Assembly: GCF_963259705.1 (NCBI RefSeq)
Contig: NC_081847.1
Location: 92,394,389 to 92,458,388, forward strand
DNA: 64,000 bases
Direction: 5' to 3'
Origin: Myotis daubentonii
Taxonomy: Eukaryota > Chordata > Mammalia > Chiroptera > Vespertilionidae
This document shows positions 34,046 through 44,700 of this stretch, in pieces (the stretch's first letter is position 1; every line of letters begins with the position of its first letter). The translations under genes and the position numbers were made by a program. The notes below the pieces were generated by a model. The model was not told where the DNA came from, searched no databases, and saw only the letters and a list, made by a program, of their open reading frames with translations.

Positions 34046-34287
34046 CTAGAGGTCTGGTGCATGAAATTGGTGCACGGATAGAGCCCCTAGGCCTGGCCAG
34101 CGCTCAGGGCCGATCGGGGCCTTCCGGCTGCTGGCCAGTGCCTCTTCCCCTTCCCCAGCTGCCAGCTGCCGACAGGGGCCTGCCTTTGTTCTGCGCCAAC
34201 CACTGATGGTCAGCACATGTCATTGTGAGTGATCAGGTCTCCTGGTTGAACTCCTGCAGGCTAAATTTGCATATTAGGCTTTTATAG
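34046..34287 (-). mobile_element. Non-autonomous Helitron, minus copy of a head-to-head pair
   Basis: It starts on the plus strand with CTAGAGGTCTGGTGCATGAA (the inverse 3' terminus and hairpin, preceded by host A) and ends with GCATATTAGGCTTTTATAG, the inverse 5' end. It abuts the next Helitron at its 5' side. The 3' hairpin is imperfect (GTGCATGAAATTGGTGCAC). Confidence 0.82.
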
Positions 34288-35218
34288 CCTATATAATAAA
34301 AGGCTAATATGTAAATAGACCAAACTGCGGAACAACAGGAACAACCGAACAACCAGTTGCTGTGACATGCACTGACCACCAGGGGGCGTGTGCGGAATAT
34401 AGCAGGTATTGGCCGCAGTGGGATAATGGAACAGGTGAGCGGGGGCGCCCGACCAAGGCGGGGTGCTGGTTGCTGTCATTGGGGTGAGCCTCTGGTGATC
34501 ACTGAAAATTCTTTGCTCCTGTGCGCCGTGGTCCCCCCTGGCTCTTGCACCTACTGCCGGCGCCGGCCCTGCTCGCACCCACTGCCAGCACCTGGTGCTG
34601 GCCCCGATCGCTCAGCGCCATCAGCGGGTGCAAGCGGCGGCTGCCAGCCCCAATTGCCCCTCAGGATTTCTCCACCTCCCTTTGCTCCTGAGGGGAGATC
34701 AGAGCAGGCAGCCACCTCTCATACCCCTGCCGGTGACAGCCCTGCTCGCACCCATTGCTGGAGCTGCCGCTCACACCCACTGCCAGCGCCAGCCTCACTC
34801 TCACCCACAGCTGGTCTGGTGCCAGTCTCGATTGCTAGGTGCCATCAGTGGGTGTGGGCAGCGGCTGCCAGCCCTGATCGCCCCTGAGGGCTTTTCCACC
34901 TCCCCCTGCTTCTGAGGGGCGATCAGGACAGCAGCTGCCGTTCGCACCTGCTGACGGCGCCGGCATCGCTTGCACCTGCTGCTGGTACCAGCCCCAATTG
35001 CTCTGCGCCTTCAGTGGGTGCCAGCGGGGTCGGTGCCATCAGTGCATGGGAGCGGCAGTGGTGGGCGCGGGGCTGCTGCAGACAGAGGACTGGGAGCCAC
35101 AGTGGGAGGGGCCAGGCAGGGGTGCGAAGGATGGGCCAAGACCCGCCCCTGTGCCTACCACAGCCTCAGGGCCCACAGTTCCTTTCAAGGTGCACGAATT
35201 TGTGCACTGGGCCCCTAG
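34288..35218 (+). mobile_element. Long non-autonomous Helitron with internal GC-rich tandem units
   Basis: The 5' end is a slightly altered TCTATATAATAAAAGGC (here CCTATATAATAAAAGG). The 3' end has the hairpin GTGCACGAATTTGTGCAC and CCCCTAG, then host T. At 931 bp it is the longest Helitron here. The interior holds two or three diverged GC-rich units beginning near 34600, 34825 and 34990 (for example GCGCCATCAGCGGGTGCAAG and GTGCCATCAGTGGGTGTGGG). Open frames of 106-165 residues reflect the GC-rich repeat. No helicase. Confidence 0.85.
34376..34388 (+). promoter_or_regulatory. Helitron-borne CTCF-like motif
   Basis: CCACCAGGGGGCG, preceded by ACTGA, fits the CTCF core with no mismatch and has the favoured GGGGGCG extension. 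It lies near the 5' end of the long Helitron. The inverse partner motif seen in other copies is absent. Confidence 0.5.
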
Positions 35219-36938
35219 TATATAGGTATGCTTAAAGACCTCAGAAAAAAACACAGGTTAGAGGCCAGCAAAAAACTGAAAAATAAAATGAATAAGCAAC
35301 ATATGACTGTTCAGAGACATTCACAAGATAAACTAAGATAATGAACATAGAAATGCCTCAAATATGCTGTATCATTTTTATGTCATCAGGCTAGTTCAGG
35401 AACTACATGGCACTTCATTGTCTCATCCCCTGACTATATTCATTAACTAGTCATAATATTTTAAAGTGCATAGGACTTCTGAAATTTTGCTTGAATTGGG
35501 AATCTGAAGATGAGTCAGCTAAGAGGTGTTATCATGAGTGGCCAAATGGATAACATACTAGTGACACGCGTGTCTCTTTGAGACTAAGGGTGCTCCCGTG
35601 GGCCATCACACAACCACAGCGGGTGTGGCCTTTGATCTCGACTAAGTGGGAACACATGTAGTCCTGACTCCACGTTAAACAAGTGTGAGATTTTGAGAAG
35701 ATGATTTAAAATCCCAGTAAGACCATCAGTAATTTATTTACCACCACCACCACGTCAGGCGGGGTTTTATGCCAAGGAAGCTGCACTGAGCCAGAGAGAA
35801 GGCAGCAGCCCTTAAATGGGTTAAATTTTGGCTTCGGTCACTGAGCTGCCTCTGAGGACACAGCAACCTCACCCCCCCCCCCACCCTCACCTTCCACAGA
35901 CCGTGTCCACGGAGGAAAAGGCACCACCGCATATCTGCCATCCAGAGCCTCACTGTACAGCCCACTGTCCTTCACAGCTTGCATCGTGTACCCATCAGGG
36001 TCTGCTTTTAACCCGGACTAGTGTGACTCCTTCGTGCCGCAAACTCCGAAGAGCCGCGCTGTCTAGTCCTGAAGGTGCCTGGAAGCGTGCAGCCTGAGAC
36101 GAAGGGATAACGGGGTGTTTGAGCCCAGCCCAGCGCCCGGAGGTCACAGATGGCTGCGTCTGGCCAGCGTCCTGGCCCTGGACAGTGCCACCCGCAGAGC
36201 AGCCATCAGTGAAGCCCAGAGGATGGGCTGAGGCAGTGACACAGCTGTCCCACCACGGGGAGCCCATGGGAGTCAACGATCCCAGGTGTCTCCAACCTGG
36301 CCAGGTGGGCAGAGCTTAGCAGCAGCTTCCCTCTAGTGATGTCATAGGTCACCTTTTTGACCAGACACATCCTAGCTAACCAAGGTCCAACCACCAGAGC
36401 GTGGGGCTGACCACCTATCGGAGTGAAGCTTTTGACAAGGGAACACATTTCAAATGGATGCTATCAGTCATGGAGCTTGGCTGCTACCAGCAACAGCTGC
36501 CCAAGGCCGCGTTGAGTAACAATGGATTTTTGTTGCTTTTTCTCTTTCGGTTTTAATGGTATGTAATGTATTTGAAGCCTTATTTAAATAAAACTTGTTT
36601 TCAGAAAAACAAAACCACAAGGATTAGATTTTACTTAGAGAGAGAAGCAGATTAAAACAAAAGAGGTAGTAAATGCAGACCATTTGAGATAGTGACTCTG
36701 AAGAAAGCTAAACAGAGCGGAGGTGAAGAGGGACTTGGGGAAGGGGACGCTGCCTGAGGCTTCAGATGTGCTGTTTGGGCTGAAACTGAAAGTCAGTCTA
36801 GCTTCTTCTCTGTTATGCACTGGAATTTAAGAAGGATTTCTAACACATGGCAGAGGACTCTCGTCACAGAATCTCAGTTGAATTTTCTGCCTAGAAAATT
36901 CATTTTTGAGCATGGTAAACAAACAAAATGAAATGATA
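35219..36938. other. Unique sequence with a possible 3'-end of a transcript
   Basis: GC-richer sequence at 35.74-36.45 kb is followed by AATAAA at 36587-36592 and, about 12 bases later, AGAAAAACAAAACCACAAGG. This could be the 3' end of a transcribed unit or of an old retrocopy. No open frame is recognisable, no splice pattern is clear, and I see no target duplication. Confidence 0.35.
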
Positions 36939-37187
36939 TCTATATATATAAAAGCCTAAGTGACCATTACAACCACTGGACCAAATGACTGGTCAAACAG
37001 TCGCTATGATGTGCACTAACCACCAGGGGGCAGACGCCCAATGCAGGAGCTGCACCCTGGTGGTCAGTGTGCTCCCACAGCCAACCTCCTGCAGTCCCTC
37101 CCTTCCCTGGATTGGGTGAGACGGGCCCCATCGCCAGCCAGGCTGAGTGGCCTCACCCATGCATGAATTCATGCACCGGGCCTCTAG
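36939..37187 (+). mobile_element. Non-autonomous HeliBat-type Helitron with inverted CTCF-like pair
   Basis: The ends are textbook: host A, then TCTATATATATAAAAGCC, and finally GCATGAATTCATGC with CGGGCCTCTAG and host T. The inner arms GTGCACTAACCACCAGGG and CCCTGGTGGTCAGTGTGC (37011-37072) form an inverted pair around the CTCF-like core CCACCAGGGGGCAG at 37020. It is 249 bp with no coding content. Confidence 0.95.
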
Positions 37188-37244
37188 TGTAATAATATTA
37201 CTACACTAATATATTCTTTGTAAGTTTACTATATATACTAGAAT

Positions 37245-37380
37245 CACAAGAAATAACTTTATTACCATTGTTTCTCAGAGAAGGAAATTGAGACTGAGGC
37301 AGTGCAGTGACCTGTCACAGGCAAAATTGGGATTTGAACCAGGTGTCTGACTCCTAGGCTTGAATTCATTTCAGCATTCC
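37245..37380 (-). repeat. MIR SINE fragment
   Basis: The plus strand has GAAGGAAATTGAGACTGAGG, GTGACCTGTCACAGGCAAA and GGGATTTGAACCAGGTGTCT, the inverse of the MIR core and head. Confidence 0.75.
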
Positions 37381-37484
37381 ACATGAACCATTCTATTACA
37401 CATGAATCATTCTATTCCACATGAATCAGTTTCCACAATACTTTGGAAAGTGGGTCTATGTTTTTGTTGCTTTTTTTTTTTTTA

Positions 37485-37920
37485 TGTAACACTGTTGTTA
37501 CTTTACCCAGGTCCCTCCCCTGGCTGCTCTGAGTAACCATGGATGGAGAACTCACACAACTCTCCCCCTTCTCCAGAGACTTGCTGGGCAAACTGAGCCG
37601 TCTTGCTTGGAAATGCCTGGGATTTTATGCCCTCCCCCTTTTCTCAGGAGTCCCGTAGCTCATAACCGAATGAGATAAGATACAGAAGGCTAATCCTCTT
37701 ATCTCAAGGGACAACTCTGGGGTGTCCCTCACACTCCAGAGCACCTTGGGATCAGCTAAGGAAAACCTCAGCTGATGACATATTTGCTTAGTTCCTTTCC
37801 CGGCTTCCTATCTTGCTTCCCTCACTTACTTTTCGTTTCTCCGGAGAGTTCTCCCTCAATAAATCACCGCAAAAGAATTTCCGTCTCAGGCTCGGCTTCT
37901 AGGAAGCCTGACCTAAGACA
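37485..37920 (+). repeat. Solo endogenous retrovirus LTR
   Basis: It runs from TGTAACACTGTTG to CTAAGACA (TG...CA ends). It contains AATAAA at 37858 and the terminal theme TCTCAGGCTCGGCTTCTAGG with AAGCCTGACC, as in ancient mammalian LTRs. TTTA lies immediately before and after, consistent with a 4-5-bp target duplication. No internal viral genes are attached. Family not assigned. Confidence 0.65.
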
Positions 37921-38210
37921 TTTATTCAACAAATATTTATTGAACACCCACTTTGTGTCAGGTTTTGAGCTAAACTCCAGGAATTCAGAAATCAATACAC
38001 TATGGTCCTTTCTTTCTGGGATTGGGTTGGGTGGAGGGACAGTTTGTAGACAGCTAATGAAATATGAAAAATACCATAATAGAGGCACTTTATCAAAAAA
38101 ATATGCCACAGGATCACAGGATCAAAGAACAGAGCATAGATAGCTCTGCTGGAAGCGGAGAGGAAGGTGGGAGATAATGAAAGGCTTCGCAAAGATCATA
38201 AATGATAAAT
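37921..38210 (-). repeat. L2 LINE 3' end
   Basis: TTTATTCAACAAATATTTAT, TGAACACCCACTTTGTGTCA and GGTTTTGAGCTAAACTCCAG form the inverse L2 3' end. Further L2-like sequence runs to about AAAGGCTTCGCAAAG at 38.19 kb. It directly abuts the LTR. Confidence 0.75.
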
Positions 38211-39460
38211 AGGAATTCATCAAGTCGATAAGTGTAGGAAGGGCTTAAAGGGAAGAAGGGCAGTCCTGTTGAAAGATTCAATTAAATGAAAGAACAAGGC
38301 AAGATTGAGGGACTCTCCAGTCATTTTTATGACTAAGTAGGCAAAATGCGTTTTTACAGGAGACAGTAACGGTTTTCTGACAATCATTATGCTGAAGAGT
38401 CCGATTGTAGAAAATAAAAATTCTCAAAGGTACAAAAGAAAATGAAAAAAAAAAAAACTATAAAGCTAACATACATGCAATGTGTTCTCTGTGAATGGTA
38501 GATATTCTATTGTGTGAAACTAATTACTAACGTGAGACATGGCTGCATTTCATACTGTGGAGTTGATTAATCAAGTGGAGTTCCATTTCCGCACGCTGTG
38601 GTGTGACCAGATTTGTGCTAGCCAGGGCCTCCTTACTTTCCTATTTATTGCGGAGTAAACTGCATTCTCAGCATGTCCTGGTGGAGGGCTGAGCCTGCTC
38701 CATTTTAACATCTGCATAGTTTGCCCCTGTGCGTCTCCAGCAAGATGCGTTTATGAAGTTAGCACACAAAAACCCATGTAGCTGCTAACTGGGCACAGTT
38801 CAAATTATCTGTCATGTTCAGTTATGTTTATAGTCAAGTATGCACCGTTTGACCACATAAATCAGGCAGTGGTTGGATCTGCTCATTTGAAGGCCACAAA
38901 TAATCCATCTGACCTGTAGCAAACCATTTACTTTAGTCCTTAAATTATGACCATTGTCTCATTGTTGCTTTTCATTTTCTATTGGAAGCAAGGTCAGCCC
39001 CGGGGGAAATGGTGAGGCACACAATATCCTCGCTCTCCTCTCTGCCTCCAGCAGTCCTTACCCAGGCAGCTCATGGTTCTGAAATTTCTCACCTCTCTCT
39101 ACTTTCAGCCAAATGCCACGCCCAGGCTCCACGGGCCACACAAGGAGACTAGTCAGATGGACCCCAGTGTGTAAAGGACCCATCAGCCCTGTGACTGCCT
39201 CCCCGGGCGGGGGGATGGGCACGGTACAGTGAGGCCCGGTGTCCCGAGATGGGAAGATGCTTACACCAGCTGTGTCACTCTCCGGCCCAAAGGGAAATTC
39301 CACACTTACTGCTGGTGAGGCTTCTGACGCTATGGGATGAGTTTGTTTTGTTTATTTGCCAAGATGTTTCAAAACACTAAACACCAAAAGTCAGCACAAA
39401 GGAGGAGGGGGTAAGAAAGGTTAAGAATAAAACAAAACAAACTTTTGTATCATGGAAAGA
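38211..39460. other. Unique noncoding sequence
   Basis: Mixed unique sequence with an A-tract at 38445-38457. No gene or repeat is recognised. Confidence 0.45.
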
Positions 39461-39464
39461 TCAT

Positions 39465-39660
39465 TAACCTAGTAGAATGAATGGGCGACTTATCCCCACT
39501 GTCAATCCATCTGTGACTTGACAGAAGTCACATAACGTCCCCAAACCTCACTTTCCCCCCTTATTGGTGACATTAAGGCCATAGCACTCAGCTAATCTGA
39601 CCCATTAAGTTGTTATAAAGATGAAATAAACTCACACGCATTTATTTTGTATGTCAGACA
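39465..39660 (+). repeat. MIR SINE
   Basis: CTGTGACTTGACAGAAGTCA, CCCCAAACCTCACTTTCC and TAAGTTGTTATAAAGATGAA follow the MIR core order. Confidence 0.7.
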
Positions 39661-39760
39661 CCTCACGGAAAATGCTATGGTCCATCCAGGTTCTAACTGT
39701 GGCTGCGGTTCTCACGTAAAGTTCCTCTCTGCCTGAGGAGAGCCTGTGCAGTCATATCTG

Positions 39761-40218
39761 CTCCCCGCCCACCGAGTGTGCGCCCTGCCCACCGCGTGTG
39801 CTCCCCGCCCACCGAGTGTGCACCCCGCCCACCGCGTGTGCTCCCCGCCCACCGAGTGTGCACCCTGCCCACCGCGTGTGCTCCCCGCCCACCGAGTGTG
39901 CACCCCGCCCACCGCGTGTGCTCCCCGCCCACCAAGTGTGCACCCTGCCCACCACGTGTGCACCCCGCCCACCGAGTGTGCACCCCGCCCACCGCGTGTG
40001 CTCCCCGCCCACCGAGTGTGCACCCTGCCCACCGCGTGTGCTCCCCGCCCACCGAGTGTGCACCCTGCCCACGGTGTGTGCTCCCCGCCCACCGAGTGTG
40101 CACCCTGCCCACGGTGTGTGCTCCCCGCCCACCGAGTGTGCACCCTGCCCACCACGTGTGCTCCCCGCCCACCGCGTGTGCACCCCGCCCACCGCGTGTG
40201 CGCCCCGCCCAGCAAGTG
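39761..40218 (+). repeat. 20-bp minisatellite with 40-bp dimer structure
   Basis: There are 22 full 20-bp units plus a diverged last one, with no length change anywhere in the array. Type A is CTCCCCGCCCACCGAGTGTG, and type B is CACCCTGCCCACCGCGTGTG with minor variants. A and B alternate strictly, so the true unit is a 40-bp dimer. Two A-position units (39961 and 40161) are A/B hybrids. Units at 40041-40080 and 40081-40120 are identical 40-mers. Open frames on both strands of up to 262 residues arise only because the unit lacks stops. Confidence 0.97.
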
Positions 40219-42015
40219 CTGGGTGATCACATGGTCCATCCAAGTGATGGTCAGCTTCATGGAGAAGGATCAATGCTTAAGTTGTAATAAAACACACACA
40301 CACACACACACCAAAAAAATCCCACAAGTAAACCAAAAAACTATCTGCCCATGTGTACAAGGAGACGGAGACTTTACATTAAAAATCTCAATGGGAATAT
40401 ACATCCCAATTTTCTCTTATCCGACATTGAAAGTGGTGGTGCTGCATAAATCACATAAACATTCACTTTTTTTTTTTTTTTGCAAAATGATGTGTAAATG
40501 TGAGCAGCCCAGTGCTTTGTTCTGTTTTCAGTAAACCCAGAGGGCAAACGAAGAGGAACGCCTGCCCATGCACAGTCTTTAAAACGGAAAGTGAATTCTT
40601 TCTTCAGTTTAATTTCAAGCATAAGTGTCTGAATCATGCTGATGCCTTATTCTGAGTGTCAGATATTACAACAGCTTCACGCATCTCCCCTGCCCTGGAG
40701 TCTGTTTTATGTGATTTCAGATATCTTCCTGACTTTTTCTGTTGTTTTGACAAGAGGAATAAAATGCATTTTATGGCCAAATCTATGTATGTGTTGGGCT
40801 GCTTCACTCAGAGAGGCTTGGGGGAACTTAATCAGGAGAGCTTTTATAGAGTTTAATACGGAAAATAAAGGCAAGAAAGTAAGCACTGAAAATAAATTAC
40901 CTTGAAAATGGAGTAAATCCTTTTTATCTGTCTGTCTATATTGAATTTCTCTCATTGTCACATGGAAGGGGATGCTGCTTACGGAGAGAAGACTTGTGTT
41001 TCAAGGTTTAACCTATGTGTTCTGGAATCCTGAGTGCTGGGATGACGTCATCACTTGTAATCATTATGGGGTTTATTATTCACCATCGGAATCATTCCTT
41101 CTGCCTCAGTTCTGTTTAAGTGTTGGCTGCGGAATTGCTTATGTTTTCATCAATTCACCCATATTTCTGGACTACAGCGTCCAGATTGTGTGCACTAATT
41201 AAAAGATGGGGATGGAAAGAGGCCGTCGGAATGTCCTCCATTCACAAACAGATTGCCAATTGCTCTGTTAGGAGAGGAGAATCGAAGAAAGAGGCCAGGC
41301 TGGCCACGGAGTTTGAAAGCAACAAGCCAGAGAGAAAACAAGCCACAGCCTTTGTTTGTCCAGAAATAACCCCCACATTTCCAAGCCTCCGTCTCCCCAA
41401 AATAGTTTTACTTTTCTTCTTCTTCCCTGGGAAGGAGCGGCAGCTATTGTTGAAGGTTCTAGAAGTCCAGAGCATCATGTTACCTTTGTCTCTCCTTCAA
41501 AAGAGGAGTCCTTTCTGGACATGGCATCAAGTTAGGGCCCAGATAACACAGCGTGGCTTTCCCGGGGTTTGGGAATGAAGAAAAGCCTTTTATCTGGCTT
41601 TACCTTATTTAGTCATCCAAACATCAACTTAATGGGTAGCTCCTTCTGAGGCAGAGAACGTTAGGCAGATGGGGCTGGGCCAGGGGGGAGGAAGTGAACC
41701 CAGAACCCAGGAGGCAGGTCAGTAAGAAGGAGGGTGCGCCCCACGGGCATGACCTTGAATATGTGTGGATATTGCTAGGCAAACCACGTGCAGATGACCA
41801 TCCCATGGCAGCAAGGCAGCAAATACACACAGAAAGCAGTGCCCGGTCCTGCTGTCCCTGTGCCCTCGGGGCGCCTGGCCGGTGGCCTCACACAGGGGCT
41901 GCAGACATTAGCCAGGGGGACACGGCACTGCTCCCCTATCCCGGGAAGGCAGCTCAGACACGGGGCTGCCCCTGGCGCCAGGACCCGCTTCTCTCAATAA
42001 ACATGGGTTCCTCCG
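40219..42015. other. Unique noncoding sequence
   Basis: (CA)n occurs at 40292-40311 and a T run at 40468-40482. From 40.6 to 41.6 kb the sequence is unique and even in composition, and could include conserved noncoding DNA. Open frames here (up to 152 residues) have no recognisable domain. Confidence 0.4.
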
Positions 42016-42198
42016 TAACTGGTTTGGCTCAGTGGATAGAGCGATGGCCTGCGGACTGAAGGGTCCCAGGTTCGATTCTGGTCAAAGGCATGTACCTTAG
42101 TTGAGCCAATCAATGATTCTCTCTCATCATTGATGTTTCTATCTCTCTCTCCCTTCCTCTCTGGAATCAATAAAAATATATTAAAAAATAATAATAAT
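42016..42198 (+). repeat. VES SINE, second head subtype
   Basis: The head TAACTGGTTTGGCTCAGTGG leads to a perfect B box GGTTCGATTCTGG and the CAATCAATGATTCTCTCTCA body, with an AATAAAAATATATT tail. The first few head bases are missing and the middle is deleted. No clear target duplication. Confidence 0.9.
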
Positions 42199-43132
42199 CA
42201 ACCCTCAAAGGGATGAAATCATTCAGACAAAATGAAAGAAAAGTTACTGCTTGGCATGGCTTATTAGTGTAATGCATGAGCAATGATCTGCTATGTCCTG
42301 AATATTTTGAGCTCTGCCATATTACTGAAACAAAACAACTTTGGAACTTTAACAAAAAGGACTGTATTACAGTTTTGCACATATTGATAAAGGCATAACA
42401 TATGAAAACCTCAAAACGGGAGAGAAAAATCACAACACTGAGTGTTGTGTAAGTTTTTGAAGTACGTCAGGAGCGCTTATGCAAACGTTTTTAAATGTTT
42501 TAAGTACATTTTGCAATTACTTAGAAATACTGATTGTCATTTCATCTGCCTGGAATAAGGATATTGTGATTTCAAGTGGAGTTCTTCAAAAAGCCTGTTA
42601 AAAATCTGTATTAAAAGAGAATTTTAAGTGGGCGCTATCCTAACACCTGGGTTTAGTAACTGCCTCTTCCAATATTTATGAAAACTTTGTGAAAAGACAG
42701 TCTGAAAGGAAAAGGTTGAGGAAAACAAAGGAAGTCAGGCAAAGCTTTGAAGCCCAGGACCTTACGTGCGGCTGCCAGCTCTTAGTAAGGATACTGTCTG
42801 AAGTCTCATTGATCCTTGATTTGAGTTCCCAGGTTTAGTAATAAAATATGACATGATTTCTCACTCCGGCACAGGGCAATTTATTGCAAAAGAAAATGCA
42901 AAGTCCTGCTTAGAGTGAGGTTCTGACCTGTGCAGAGAATTCATGAAGTTCATCAGACCTGCCCATTATCACTCCAAACTCCCCGTTTTCAACGTTGTGA
43001 CAGGAAACGAACAGGGTGTGATTTCAGTGGCTCACGGTCCTGGGAAGCGATGCCTCTGACGACTGAGCAAGTGTGTGGAGAGAAGGATGCGACTTCATAG
43101 TGCCTGGCACCTCTCTCTCTCTGTCTCTTTCT
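42199..43132. other. Unique noncoding sequence
   Basis: AT-rich unique sequence; no gene or repeat is recognised. Confidence 0.45.
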
Positions 43133-43349
43133 TTTTTAAAAATATGTTTTTATGGATTTCAGAGAGAAAGGGAGAGGGAGAGAGAGACAGAAACATCAAT
43201 GATGAGAGAGAATCATTGATCGACTGCCTCCTGCACACCCCCTACTGGGGATCGAGCCCGCAAACCAGGCAGGTGCCCTGACTGGGAATCGAATTGTGAC
43301 TTCTTAGCTCATAGGTGATGCTCAACCACTGAGCCACACCCACCGGGCC
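43133..43349 (-). repeat. VES SINE, full length
   Basis: The minus-strand copy runs from a T-rich end and GATTTCAGAGAGAAAGGGAG to GAGCCACACCCACCGGGC. The flanks are both CT-rich (CTCTCTCTCT...TTTC), which gives a plausible but imprecise target duplication. Confidence 0.92.
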
Positions 43350-43360
43350 CCTCTCTCTCT

Positions 43361-43409
43361 TTCACTCACTCACTCACTCACTCACTCACTCACTCACTCA
43401 CTCACTCAC
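43361..43409 (+). repeat. (CACT)n microsatellite
   Basis: Twelve near-perfect TCAC units follow the CT-rich flank of the preceding SINE. Likely length-variable. Confidence 0.97.
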
Positions 43410-43791
43410 AGGGCAGTGCTCCCTAATCCCCGTTATCACAGCTTCTATGTCCAAGTACACTGCACACATCACCGTGGTTTGCGGTCCGGTGCATAAAAGC
43501 TTTTCACAGCAGCAAATCTGGAAACGTTCTTTGGCTTTTTTTTGCTTCTTCTAAGGTTCACCGGACTTGACTGATAAAAAGTAAATGGAAATATTTTAAG
43601 GGGGGGAGGGAGGGAGAAAACATGTCTGAGAAGCTAAACTTAGTAAACCGCTGTAACATCAGGGAAAGGTGCCCAAGGTTCCATTGGGAGGTGGAGAGCA
43701 ATTTATAAAACGCCACATAAGCACATAGACTGAGAGACAGTGAACTGAAGGGAAAATCAGATGTTCCCAGCCACGTGTGCATGAGTTTGTT
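43410..43791. other. Unique noncoding sequence
   Basis: Short unique stretch with GGGGGGGAGGGAGGG at about 43.6 kb; nothing else recognised. Confidence 0.45.
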
Positions 43792-43996
43792 TATTTATTT
43801 AAGTATATTTTATTGATTTCAGAGAGAGGGAGAGAGGGATGATTACTGATGAGAGAGAATCATTGATCGGCTGTCTCCTGCACACCCCTTACTGGGGATC
43901 TAGCCCACAACCTGGGCATATGCCCTGACCGGGAATTGAACTGTGACCTTCTGGTTCATAGGTCGACACTCAACCACTGAGCCACGCTGGCCGGGC
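43792..43996 (-). repeat. VES SINE
   Basis: The minus-strand copy ends in GAGCCACGCTGGCCGGGC. The purine block is shortened (GAGAGAGGGAGAGAGGGATG). The target duplication is not clear. Confidence 0.9.
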
Positions 43997-44130
43997 TACG
44001 TGGAAGGTTTAGGAAGGGAGATATCACTGTTGTGACAAACAGAAAGGAGCTGTTGCTTTGGCCTCAAGGCCTCTGATTTGCTGGGTCCTCTCAGTCAGAT
44101 CCTAGATCACTGACGGGAGCAACCGCATCC
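43997..44130. other. Unique spacer
   Basis: Short unique sequence between a SINE and a minisatellite. Confidence 0.4.
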
Positions 44131-44382
44131 CTCTGACCATCCCTGTCACCCTCCCTGTCGCCATCCCTCTGACCAGCCCTGTCACCCTCCCTGTCGCCAT
44201 CCCTCTGACCAGCCCTGTGACCAGCCCTCTGGCCATCCCTGTCACCCTCCCTGTCGCCATCCCTGTCGCCATCCCTCTGACCAGCCCTGTCACCCTCCCT
44301 GTCGCCATCCCTGTCGCCATCCCTCTGACCAGCCCTGTCACCCTCCCTGTCGCCATTCCTTTCGCCATCCCTCTGACCAGCC
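44131..44382 (+). repeat. 12-bp minisatellite, 21 units
   Basis: The tract divides exactly into 21 units of 12 bp: CTCTGACCAGCC, CTGTCACCCTCC, CTGTCGCCATCC and variants, often in the order ACC-CCC-CAT. A 48-bp higher-order block is duplicated in the middle. Because 12 is a multiple of three, open frames persist on both strands (about 100 residues), giving products such as 'GQRDGDRDGDREGD'. I see no sign that they are genes. Confidence 0.95.
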
Positions 44383-44457
44383 CTGCCAACACAACTGGGG
44401 AGGGACAGGCCCACTGCATGCTACTCAGCCTCGGTCACGACCAAGCCAACTGTAGGA

Positions 44458-44692
44458 CAGTGTTGGCGAACCTATTGAGCTCGGCGTGTCAGCATTTTGA
44501 AAAACCCTAACTTAACTCTGGTGCCGTGTCACATATAGAAATTTTTTGATATTTGCAACCATAGTAAAACAAAGACTTATATTTTTGATATTTATTTTAT
44601 ATATTTAAATGCCATTTAACAAAGAAAAATCAACCAAAACAATGAGTTCGCGTGTGACCTCTGCCACGCGAGTCACAGGTTCGCCATCACTG
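44458..44692 (+). mobile_element. Non-autonomous hAT element, copy 2
   Basis: It runs from CAGTGTTGGCGAACCTATTG to CAGGTTCGCCATCACTG. The perfect 8-bp target duplication CTGTAGGA is at 44450-44457 and 44693-44700. Its ends are better preserved than in copy 1 at 16067-16305, and the AT-rich interior is nearly identical. Confidence 0.95.
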
Positions 44693-44700
44693 CTGTAGGA

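Noticed and set aside
34390..34915. 165- and 106-residue open frames inside a Helitron, as a possible captured gene
   Set aside because: The segment is a GC-rich internal repeat open in several frames. No helicase, Rep or known exon motif is present. Capture of noncoding DNA remains possible.
39761..40218. CRISPR-like regular array
   Set aside because: The period is 20 bp with no unique spacers, and the genome is mammalian. It is a minisatellite.
39712..40534. Long open frames on both strands (up to 262 residues) with repeats such as 'AHRVCTPPTACAPRPPSVHP' and 'GRGAHAVGRVHTRWAGS'
   Set aside because: They coincide with the 20-bp minisatellite, whose unit has no stop in any frame. Being open on both strands and in several phases is explained by the repeat.
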